Part shown: positions 45,605 through 56,712 of the stretch, one piece after another | Numbering within the stretch: position 1 is the first letter of the stretch | Layout of the letters: every line of letters begins with the position of its first letter | Assembly (NCBI GenBank): GCA_029204225.1 | Contig: CM055096.1 | Coordinates: 29,504,995-29,568,994, forward strand | Direction: 5' to 3' | Length of the DNA: 64,000 bases | Source: Diphasiastrum complanatum | Lineage: Eukaryota > Streptophyta > Lycopodiopsida > Lycopodiales > Lycopodiaceae | Program-made: the position numbers and the translations under genes | The notes under the pieces: model-generated | Database searches by the model: none | Told to the model about the DNA's origin: nothing | Seen by the model: only the letters and a program-made list of their open reading frames with translations

Positions 45605-48600
45605 CATATGTGCAAGCGGTTACTCGCCATAAGGATAAGGGGAAGGCGATAATCCGAGAGGGAGTTGTGGAAGAAGTTGGGCCAAGCATGAGTCGGGGAC
45701 GCCTAATGCTGATATCAGTCAGATGGCAAAAATTAGTTAGGAAGTATTACATCAATTGCACCAGACACAAGGGCCAAATTCTTCGCGGGAAATGGTGGAT
45801 ATAGTAGCTGATCAAATTGATGAATTTGTTCATAACTATAAGTTATAGGTCACGGTGGGTCAGTTGATGCAAATTGCACCCTACCTAGCAGAGTTTATAC
45901 GGTCTAAGTTGTCGGGGGTGAAAATAGAGGACGGAGTCCCTGCTATGCGAGTTAATGCGAATGTTCAATCAACGGAGCAAGACATCATTCCTACACTAGA
46001 AATTGAGATTCAGGAGTTGCGTATAAAAGGAGTTCATATTGATGGAGCTGTTGGAGTGAATATTATTTTAGAAGCAACATATAGCAAATTGAAAAATGTT
46101 ACATTACATTAAAGTCATTTGGTCATACAAATGGCTAATCACACGCAGATTCTTCGGTTGGATAAATCCGGAAGATTCTTGTATATATCAAGGGATTGAA
46201 ATTCCTTTTGAATTTTGTCGTTATGAGATTACTCACAGGCGCAGATGTATGTCCGGTCTTGTTGGGTAGACCTTGGGTGTGAGCTGCTAAAGCAGTGCAC
46301 GATTGGGCAACTAGTATCGTGACAATCCCCGTAGAAGGAAAAAAGATCCAAATATAGACATATCAGGATAGGCTGGAGTTCGCAATCCGACCGGTTGGGG
46401 TTGAGATAGTTGAGGAATTATTGTTTCAACTGGCGACATAAGATTTGGAAGAGGATTTGCAGCTGACAAGTTTATTTCTGGATTGTATTCTGGTGGGAGA
46501 GGTGCATTTGTCTAGTGTGATCAATTTGTTTGCAGTTGACATGGTCACACCTACCACATCCAAGGGAGACTCGGTGGGGAGTCCAGCGGAAGGAAATGAT
46601 TCACAAAGTAAAGGATTCAAGAAATTTTTAGAAGTGATCAAGGAATCGCGGACCTTAAAAGAGGAGCCAACAAGGTTGCATCCAACTCAAATTGCTAGAG
46701 GGAAGCTTATAAAGATTAATGTAGGGACGGAAGAAGATCCCAAATCTGTATCTATGGATGTAGATCATACGCCAGAATTTATTGCGAAAACAAGAGAGCT
46801 ATTTAAGAAATATAAAGCGATTTTTGCGTGGTCGTATGATGAATTACGAGGGGTGCCAAAGGAGGTATATGAGCATGTCATTGATGTCACTATCGATGCC
46901 AAACCAATTCAACAACAACGATATAGAATGAACCCGAAACACACAGATCATGTTGGGCGAAAATCAAAAAATTGGTCAAGGTGGGTTTTATATATGCCAT
47001 TGATTATACACCTTGGCTGAGTCCTATAGTGATCGTATCTAAGAAGAATGGTAATTTGCGGGTGTGTGTGGACTACCGCAAATTAAATTCGTTCACTATT
47101 AAGGATCATTTTCCGCCTCCGTTAATGGAACAGATTCTGGATGAGGTCGCTAGACATGAGTTATATAGCTTTTTGGACGGGTTTAGTGGTTACAACCAAA
47201 TTTAGATTGTGGAAAAGGATAGGGAGAAAACTGCATTTATTACGGAATGGGGAGCATACGCAAACAAGGTAATGTTGTTTGGGTTAAAAATTCACTGGCC
47301 GCTTTCCAAAAAATCATGTCTAAGGCTTATTATGATTATCTGGACCGATTTATGAAAAAATTTCCTTGATGATTTTTGTTTGTATGGAGACGCTAATGAT
47401 CACCTAAATTATTTGGAGAAGTGTTTCCAACGAAGTTATGAATATGGCATTAGCCTTAACCCAGATAAACGTACTTTTTGTGTGTGAAGTGGAGTGTTGC
47501 TGGGACAAATTATTTCCAAAGAAGGGTTATCTATTGATCCAGCAAAAATTGAAGCTATAAAGAATATGTGGTTCCCAAAGTCAGCAAAAGAAATGCAAAC
47601 ATTCTTAGGAATGACAAAGTATTATCGAAGATACATATATGCCTATTATGATAGGACCCATGTTCTATATGAAGTCCTTAAAAAAGACACAATATACAAA
47701 GTTACTATTAGACACTATAAGGCATTTAAGGATCTGGTGGATGCGTTAGTCAATGCACCTATACTTCGGCCACCAAATTGGAGCAAACTGTTCCATGTGC
47801 ATTGTGATCCTTCTCAGGTAGCTGTTGGGTGTGTGTTAGCACAACTGGGTGAGGAGAAAGGTTATGGCCATCCGGTCTATTATGCGAGCAAGCAACTAAC
47901 ACCAGCGGAGAAAAACTACTCCACAACGGAGCGAGAGACATTGAGGTTGATTTTTGCTCTTTGTAAATTCAGGCACTTCTTGTTGGATAACAAATTCATT
48001 GCCTACATGGATCATCAACCGTTACTCTATCTTATACATAAACCTGCAATAGCGGGAAAAATTGCGCGTTGGATGATCTTATTCCATGAATTTGAGTTTG
48101 AAGTGTGGATTAGACCTAGAAGAGTGCACACGGTTGTGGATCAGTTATCACGTATTGAGACGGGCAATGAGGAGGAAGGCATTGATGAAATGCCAAATGC
48201 TCAGCTTTTTAGTTCGGAGTTGCGAGTGCATATATTCCAAGTCATTGAGGGTCAACTATACAGACGTGGCCATGACCAAGTGTTGCGACGATGCGTTCAA
48301 TCAAAAGATGTGTAGACTATCATTGATGAAGCACATTCAGAAACTTTACAACCGAAATCATCGTACAGAAGATTCTACAAGTAGGCTTTTGGTGGCCAAG
48401 GCTTTAGAACAACACTATGGCATTCTGTCATAGTTGTGATGCCCGTCAGCGGCAAGGGCGACCCATGCCAACGATGGTTTACCCGTTAGTTCCCTTGCAA
48501 ACAATAGAGCCATCTCAGAGGTGGGGATTGGATTTTATTGAGAAAATATCAACCCACAATATGCAAACGATCATAAATACATTGTCATCACAACTGATTA

Positions 48601-48852
48601 TGTCAATAATCACATATGCAACATCAAGCATTCACCATAAGCAATCACCAAAGAAGTCGGAAGAAGAACACACACTATCAATCTATCACACTGCAACATA
48701 CTGAATGTAAAATGTACATATAAACCCTGAACCCTGATAGAGAGGGAGAAAGACTACTAGACTAGCCAATGACTAGTTACAGCTAGTAATAAAGTACATC
48801 GTAAACAGTAACTAAGAAGTGTAACAATGAAGTTTATCATTGATTTCTAACA
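48601..48852 (-). repeat. 3' LTR of the copia element
   Basis: 252 bp, TG...CA ends, colinear with the 5' LTR at 53859-54118. Confidence 0.96.
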
Positions 48853-48864
48853 CTCTCCCTCAAT
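48853..48864 (-). other. Polypurine tract of the copia element
   Basis: In element sense attgagggagag, directly abutting the 3' LTR. It primes plus-strand DNA synthesis. Confidence 0.85.
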
Positions 48865-48869
48865 GATAA

Positions 48870-51800
48870 AATTACATTCTTCTATTCCTAGTAGAGTACG
48901 AAGCTTTTCAAATTTACATCTACCTAATGACTTAGTAAAAATATCTGCCACTTGATCTTCAGATTTACAGAAAACAAGATCAATGGCTCCATCAAGAATT
49001 TTCTCTCAAACAAAATGATAATGTATTTCGATGTGCTTGGTTCGAGCATGTAAAATTGAATTTTTGGCAAGGTGAATGCAGCTTTGATTGTCACAAGATA
49101 TAGTAGTTGCATCCACCTGTGGTTGACCTAAATCCACAAGCAATCTTCGTAACCCTACCACTTCTTGTGCAACATTGCTGACTGCTCAATATTCAGCTTC
49201 CGTCGAGGATAAGGCTATTGTAGGTTGCTTTTTGCTGCTCCATGAAACTGCAGCTATACCATAACTGAATGTATGACCATTGGTAGATCTTCTGTCATCA
49301 ATATTACCTGCCCAATCAGCATCTGTATATCCTATCAATATTGGCACTTCAGGCTGATCATACTTCAAACCAAAATTCAATGTCCCTCAAATGTATCTGA
49401 GAATACGTTTAGCAGACTTCTAGTGTGTTTGACTAGGATCTTGCATAAATTGACTAACAACACCAACAACATAAGAAATATCAGGTCGTGTGTGTGTCAA
49501 ATAAATCAAACTACCCACCAGCTGTCTATACAAATAAGCATCCACTTTCTCAGATTCATCATGTGCAGTAAGCTTCGTGTTGACATCCATAGGTGTACTC
49601 AAAGGCTTACAATCCTGCATATTGAACTTATAAAGCAAATCTTGTGCATATTTGCTTTGTGTAAGAAAGACCACATTTTTCTTTTGCCATACTTCAATGC
49701 CAAGACAATAGTGCATCAATCCTAGATCGTTCATGTCAAAAGCATTGGAAAGCTCTGATTTGATTTCATCAATTAAGCTCTCATTACTTCCTGTAAAATC
49801 AAATCATCCACGTACAACACAATGAGCACTATATCTGAATCTTGCCTTAGAATGTAAAGATTAGGATCAGCATCACTCTTTACCATTCCCCTTCGCTTAA
49901 AGTGTTCATCAACGCAAGAGTACCACGCCCGTGGTGCTTGCTTCAATCCATAAATAGCTTTGTTGAGCTTACAAACAAGGTGCTCTCTCCCTGGTTCAAT
50001 AAATCCTTGAGGTTGTACTAAGTACACCTCTTCATCCAGCACTCCATTAAGAAAAGTAGATTTAACATCCATTTGCTGGATCTTCCAACCATAGAAAGCA
50101 GAAATAGCAATGACAGAACGTATAGTTACCATCTTAGCTACGGGTGCGAAGGTTTCCTCAAAATCAATACCTTCATGCTGCTCAAATCCTCTCGCAACCA
50201 ACCGTGCTTTGTATTTGTTGAGTTGCCCATCAGCTCCATACTTGATCTTGTATATCCATTTGCAAGTGATAGGTGTCTTACCATCAAGTAGCTCAACCAA
50301 GTTCCAAGTCCTATTTTTTGATATAGCTTCCATTTCTGTTTCCATAGCTTCACGCCACTCCTCGTGCTCCTTTGCTTTATCAAAAGTTTTTGGTTCTTGA
50401 GCCTTGAGCACAGAACCCATTAGGACTAGATTCATCTCTAATCTTGTAGGAGGTTTTCGATTTCTACTTGATCTAAGCTCTCCCTACTCACTAGATTCGG
50501 GAGTATCTCCCTTCTTTGCACCATCTATGACTGATAAGTACCATTTAGGTACTCTCTTGGGAATTTCAGCATCAGGCTTGCCTTTGTCCAAAGGATTATT
50601 TATATCAAAATCCACTTCCTTCTTGACCTGTACTTTCACTCCCTCATCAAAAGGTTCAGTGATTACTTCAGATTGTTCACCTCGGCCCATCTCGTCAAAT
50701 GTAGCATCCCTAGAAATTACAAGCTTCCGTGCATTTGTGTCATACATCCTGTATGCCTTGGCCTTCTCATCATATCCAAGGAAAATACACTTGATAGCTT
50801 TTGCATCCAATTTTCTTCATTTCTCATCAGGAATATGAGCATAAGCATCACAACCAAATACTCTCAAATGAGAAATATTAGGTTTCTTTCCAGTAACAAC
50901 TTCATGAGGTGTCTTACCTTCCACGGATTTTGTAGGACACCAATTCAGGATGTGCGTAGCTGTGCTACAAGCTTTTGCCCAAAAGGTGTTTGGCATACCC
51001 TTGCTTTTGGTCATCGCCCTGGCCATCTCAACAATAGATCTGTTCTTTCGTTCTGCAACTCCACTTTGCTGTGGTGAATAAGGTGTTGTAGTCTGCCTCT
51101 TGATCCCTTGATCTTTGCAGAAATCAATAAATTCTGTCGAAAAATACTCACCACATCCATTAGATCTCAAAGTTTTGATGCAACATCCTGTTTGCTTTTC
51201 AACTAATGCCTTGAATTCCCTGAACTTAGCAAAAGCATCTGATTTCTTGCTTATGAAATAAATCCAAATGCATATGAATGCTATAATCATCAATGAAGGT
51301 GATAAAGTAATAGTAGCCACTAAGAGATCTAGTCTGCATAGGTCCACAGAGATCATTGTGGACAAGATCTAGGATGCCACTGGCTCTCCTTGCTCCACTT
51401 TTGGGAAACCTCTCTCTGTGTTTTTTTCCCAAAATGCAACCTTCACAAATTTTTCCTTCAAAAGAAATATTAGGCAATCCTATAACTAGATTACCTCTTT
51501 TGAGAATCTGTAAACTTTGAGCACTAATATGACCGAATCGTTGATGCCAAAGATCACTTCGACTATCAACCGTGCTTACCATAGCTTGAGCAAAAGATCT
51601 CACATTCAATTTGTAGAGTCGATTCCCGTTGACTCTGGCTCCTATAGCAATCACTTTGTAGTAATTCTTGATGTCTTTGACAGGACATTTGTCACTGTCA
51701 AACTCAACCTTGCATTGTTGATCAATCATCGTCCCAATGGATAGTAGATTGTTAGCTAAGCCAGGTACATATTGCACATTGCTTATCCGCTTTATCTTCC

Positions 51801-52960
51801 CGTTGGCTAACTTCACTGGTACCACTCCAATTCCTTTAACAGATAGCAATTTGCCTTCGGCTTGTCCAACTTCATCACCATTGTGAGCTTCCTTGAGTTC
51901 TGAAAACCACTTTTTCCTTGAAGTCATGTGCTTGGATGCACCACTATCAATGTACCAGGTATCCTTGGCTTCATCACTTGTCATTAATGTTGTAATGAAC
52001 AAGTTTAAACTCTTATCTGTATCATCTTCATATTGATCATCATAGTATTGATGTTGATCAGCATAATTGTCTTCATAATAATCATCATCAAATTGATGTT
52101 GATCAGCATAATTGCCCGCTTGCCATTTGTCTTTTCTTTGTTCTATCTCCTTCTGTTTCTTGAAGCATTCACGCTCCCGAAGGCTAGGTTTGTTGCAATA
52201 CCTACAATTTCCAGGTTTATTTTGCTTGGAATAGCCACGTCCTTGATCTCGACCTTGATTCCAATTGCCTCGATTTGGGCCATCATTGGATTGTTCTTGA
52301 AATTGTTGGAACGATCTATGATATGAGTTTCCACCTCTTGATTGGTGTCTTCCACGACCAAATTTGCCAACACGTCCTCTCACTGCAAGAGCTTGATCAA
52401 ATCCCCTGTTGCGATGACTCAAGTTCTCTTGACGTTGTTCTTCCTGCAAAAGCAATCCACCTAGCTCTTCATAGGTTGGAATATTTTCCCGTGTGGCTAC
52501 ACTTGTCACAAACATTTGATGTGGCTCACTCAAACTATTCAATGTCAACTGCACGATCTCACGATCCTGTACTTGCTCTCCAACTGCTGCTAATTGGTCA
52601 CGAATCTCTTTGATCTTCGGTAGGTGATCAGCAATAGTTGCGCCATCATCCATTCGCAATGTGTGCAGCTTCGTCTTCAGGAATAGCACTCGAGATGTGT
52701 TTGTGGTCTCAAACAATGCCTTCAACGTATCCCATGCTTCTTTTGGTCCTTCTGAATCCGAAATGTAGGGAATAATTGCATCTCTAACTGATAAGTTGAT
52801 GACATTTTGTGCTTTCTGTTTTCTCCTGTCAAATGTCCGCTGATCTTCTTCAATCACTAGCCTTGTCTCTTCACCTGTCACGGTCTCCCATAGCTCCTTT
52901 TCCATCAAATTTTTTTCAATTTGAATTTCCAAACTGCATAGTTGTCGGCTCCTTCCAATT
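48870..52960 (-). pseudogene. Copia Gag-Pol polyprotein, lightly decayed
   Basis: Minus strand, in order. Gag: KLEGADNYAVWKF, a frameshift in an A7 run at about 52915, then MEKELWETVTGEE. The zinc knuckle reads CRYCNKPSLREREC, with Leu in place of the essential His. Next are Asp/Tyr/His-rich repeats, protease DSGAS intact (about 51935), integrase H-H-C-C (HQRFGH, CEGC) and LVHNDLCGPMQ, then a frameshift near 51270. Integrase resumes with the Glu-bearing GVAERKNRSIVE. RT follows: NRTWNLVE, KARLVARGFEQ, YGLKQAPRAWY and YVDD intact (about 49815). RNase H has GYTDADWAGN and SSTEAEY, ending with QVADIFTKSLG. Several stops are TGA at positions where the family has arginine. It is not coding as it stands, but close to a once-active state. 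Confidence 0.92.
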
Positions 52961-53846
52961 TGCTTGACTCATTGAGGACACTCTCGCTTAGAGTTCCCAT
53001 TACCGAACAGATGAGTCTAGATCAAGTAATTTATCACACCACAAAAATGTATATTTTTCTAGTTATACACCTGATATCGGAATGGAGCGCGGAAGTACGG
53101 CTGCTCAGGATCATACTTAGCTTGTGCGCGTGGATCCGATTTCGGAGCATGCGATATCGGACTGGAGCGCGGATGTACAACTACTCAAAATTTTCTTTAG
53201 CTCGTGCACTTGGATCCGATATCGGTACGGACAATATCGGACTGGAGCGCAGATGTACGACTGCTCGGGTTTCTCTTCAGCTAGCACGCTTGGATCCGAT
53301 ATTGGTACGGATATAAAAAAGAGAGAATATAGAAACTTTCAGAGGGAATATTCTAGATTCTCTACTTCGACGCAGTGGCTACGCTGCCTCCTCTTTGCTT
53401 AGATTTCGAAACGAGTGATCGTTCAAACAGACATATATCAGTAATGTGAAAGGTATGAAGCCTCAAAGCTCTAAATGGCAGTACTAGACACTGTCTGGTG
53501 TGATTTGCAGTACCCCAAACAAACAAATGAGAGATTTCTTGGCACAACTCTCTGACAAATGACACTTCTCACAAAGACTAAAAAAAAATTGTAAAACTTT
53601 TCCTACTCAACAGATTTTCAATCTGTTTGATGCTGCCCTGGCCTTTCCGATGCCTCCGAAACTGTGTCTTCATTCCCCACTAATAACTGTGAGCTCAAAA
53701 ACCTGCAAAATACATCAAGAAGAATTTCTTCCAGCCGTTTTTTTTTTTGTCTCTCCAAGCTTACACCTCCTGTGAAGGACTTTCTCACTTCGTTGCGGAG
53801 CCTGTGACAAGCTGTATCCATTGATCAGGCACGTAGGACTATCATA

Positions 53847-53858
53847 GCTCTGATACCA
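53847..53858 (-). other. Primer-binding site of the copia element
   Basis: In element sense TGGTATCAGAGC, complementary to the 3' end of initiator methionine tRNA, immediately after the 5' LTR. Confidence 0.95.
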
Positions 53859-54118
53859 TGTCAATAATCAGATATACAACATCAAGCATTCACCATAAGC
53901 AATCACCAAAGAAGCCGGAAGAAGAACATGCATTATCAATCTATCACACTGCAACATACTGAATGTAAAATGTACATATAAACCCTGAACCCTGATAGAG
54001 AGGAGAACCTAGGAGTAGACTACTAGACTAGCCAACGACTAGTTACAACTAGTAATAAAGTACATCATAAACAATAACTAAGAAATGTAACAATGAAGTT
54101 TATCATTGATTTCTAACA
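53859..54118 (-). repeat. 5' LTR of the copia element
   Basis: 260 bp, TG...CA ends. It carries an extra short segment (gagaacctaggagta region) relative to the 3' LTR. Confidence 0.96.
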
Positions 54119-54890
54119 GATTATGTAACGAAGTGGGCGGAAGCGAAGACATTGCGGGATAATACCACAAAGTCCACCGCCAAGTTTATATTTAATAATA
54201 TTCTCACAAAATTCGGGTGCCCTCTGGAGATTGTATCTGATAGATGACCGCATTTTGTGAATGATGCATTGAAAGAGATGATGTAGCAATTTCGGATTAT
54301 TCACAAATGTCTACTCCATACTATCCATGAGGTAATGGCCAAGTTGAAGCCACCAACAAAACCCTTAAGGATATACTAGCGAAGCAGGTATTGGAAAAGG
54401 GGGGATCGTGGCATGACTTTTTGCAGCCGTCGTTATGGGCTTATCGGATAGCATATAAGGTTTCTACCTGCTATATGCCGTTCTAGTTAGTTTATGGGGC
54501 AGATGCTATCATGTTGTATGAATAAATCCTGCCAACCCTATGCATTCAAACCACATATAATCTAGGCATGACGAAGCTTTGTGTGAGTGGGTGCTTGCGT
54601 TGGAAAAGTTGGAGGAGCATAAGGGATATGGCTACTAGTAGAATTGGGTGATTAAACAACACTAGTCCCGCTAGTTTAACAAACATATTCATGATCAAAA
54701 ATTAAATAAAGGAAATTTGGTATTGTATTATCCCGGGAGTATAACAAACACTCTGAAATCCAAGGATCAACATTGGGAGGGACCATACCGAATTTTGGAT
54801 ATATTTGGTAACAATGTACAAATTTCTTGGCAGAACCTACTGGGGGTACCATTTGTTGTAAATAACAATAGGGTGAAGGCTTATTAACCA

Positions 54891-56712
54891 TAGGAAGGAA
54901 AGGGTGATACTAATAGAGGGATGATATATTCTTTGTTTGATATTATAAGGGCAGGTATGACATTCAACCAACGTTAATTGGGAGAAGCCATGATGACAAG
55001 ATTGAGCAAAAATGTTGTACAATAATGCACCATGGAAGGGAAAACATGTATTGTCATCGCATCACAATAAATAAATAAAAAATCATTTGTTATCATTTTT
55101 GGGAGATCGTGATGTTTGATGGGAAAGATTCATATCCTAGGAAAGTGATGTTACATATCATTGGCAGCTACAAAATGATCGATACATTAAAAATTCATGA
55201 TGATGAATTGGAATATATAAGTCTGACGCGGATACCTTCTGATTGTTAGAGTAGGTACTTGAATTACAAACAGGGAAGTTCGTATACTTATGAAAATATG
55301 GCTGACAAAGAGATCCAACAGAGGCCGCGACGAGACGAAGACAGGAGGATGTTGAAACAATCGAAGTTGAGCATGGGTTTCCGGTTGATTTCCAAGCATT
55401 ACTCCAGCAAAGCCAAGCACGAACAACCGAAATGGCAAGGCGATTGCCGAAAGGACAACAAGAGCACATACGGTAGCTGGAAAGACAACAGTTGGAAAGC
55501 CAACATCTGCAAAGACAACAGCTAGAATGACAACAGTGGGAAAGGTAGCAACTCAAAGAGCAGGAGGAACAAGCTTTTGAAATTTGGAATGCGGATTACC
55601 ACGGTTTTGGCATCGGTATATGGTGTTCGATTTGCAGATTGATAAAATAATTGAAATCATAAGCAAGTAGATTAGAACAGAGCACTTGTTTGCATCCTTG
55701 AGCAGGATGTTTTGTAACAACTATACATCAATTTTGTATGCTTATCAACAATTATATCACACCGTAGTGTTCCAAATGTATGTATCATGGGTTGTGAATT
55801 TTCTTTCTACTACATAGTAAGGACTGTATTGTAAACATAGATTTAGGATACCAAGTAATGATAATGACATATAACTATAAGAGCGAAGTCATAGAATTGA
55901 TAACAATTAATAGAGGTGGGTTTTGTTTGCACTACGGGCATAGTATTGATTGTAATCATAACTAAGAAGGTTACCAATGGGTAGTTTGTTTTGTAGTCTA
56001 GAGGAAACATTACGAGGTACGTTATTGTGATTTTTATGATTCACAACCATGTTAGGTGGACTACTTCAGCAATGGAGTGCAAGTATTGTGGATTTTGGAT
56101 GGTTTCAATTTCGTTACGATGATTTGTGAGGGATTCATGTTGCGGTTTTTGGGATGAGCTAGATATTGTGGTTTTATGATCTATTTGTTACGGTTCCATG
56201 TTGCGGTTCGATTCTTACGGTCCTTGGAATATTTGTTTTGTGAGGGTGAAACGTGACATAGCATTTAAGGAGGTCATTGGGTCATAACCGGGATGTGTAC
56301 GATAGCCACAAGTTCGGCGGTGATTAATGACATTAAAGGTAACATTTATATAGTTCATGAGTACTAAGATTAATTTGACGGTACTTTAGTCGTTGCTACA
56401 TGTCTTCATTCAATAGGTGAGCGTGCTATATGCTGGCGGTTGGAAGATAACTAAGGCTTAAAAGGGTCATTTCTCTATTTCACGCTTACTTGCTAATCAA
56501 AACTTCTTGTATTACAAATTGCTAATGATTGTGTACAAGCATTCACAAACAACACAACGATGGCAGCGATTAGTAAGAATTCTAAGTTTATTAAACGAGC
56601 GGTGATCAGAAGTTTTGTAATTCAGGACTATCTAAGGGAGTTGAGGTTGGATCATCTCCAACAATTGGAAATACTCATATTTATAATGTATATTCTCAAG
56701 GCCAAATTAGGC
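54891..56712 (+). other. Gypsy 3' region with a Gln-rich coiled-coil relic
   Basis: Downstream of integrase. At 55350-55600 one + frame reads EHGFPVDFQALLQQSQARTT and then LERQQLESQHLQRQQLE with stops. This is a glutamine-rich heptad-like segment that could be an extra ORF of the gypsy element. The rest is unassigned; a 3' LTR should be here but was not delimited. Confidence 0.4.

Larger units (their letters stand above)
48601..54118 (-). mobile_element. Full-length Ty1-copia retrotransposon
   Basis: A complete 5,518-bp element in minus orientation, flanked by perfect GATTA duplications (48596-48600 and 54119-54123). LTRs are at 53859-54118 (5') and 48601-48852 (3'). By eye they differ at about eleven positions, nearly all transitions, plus one indel of about 8 bp. 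The primer-binding site TGGTATCAGAGC (initiator Met tRNA) directly follows the 5' LTR, and a polypurine attgagggagag precedes the 3' LTR. It interrupts the gypsy integrase between the Asp and Tyr codons of TTDYVTKW, so it inserted after the gypsy element. Confidence 0.97.
43400..54890 (+). mobile_element. Decayed Ty3-gypsy element carrying two nested insertions
   Basis: Domains in order on the + strand. Gag relic: WFFNQSAQEQDNWKVVKAAL, about 43415-43710. A gag-protease linker (VQAVTRHKDKGKAI) follows, after an insertion. Protease: VHIDGAVGVNII, about 46035. RT: PIVIVSKKNGNLRVCVDYRK at about 47030, YSFLDGFSGYNQ, then a FLDD catalytic box at about 47364. RNase H: CDPSQVAVGCVLAQ and TERETLRLIFALCKFRHF, 47810-47990. 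Integrase: WGLDFIEK at about 48525, then after the copia insertion DYVTKWAEAKTL (54119 on), and the terminal DHTEFWIYL/NHRK region near 54885. Many stops and frameshifts disable it. No chromodomain was seen. LTRs are not delimited. Confidence 0.85.
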
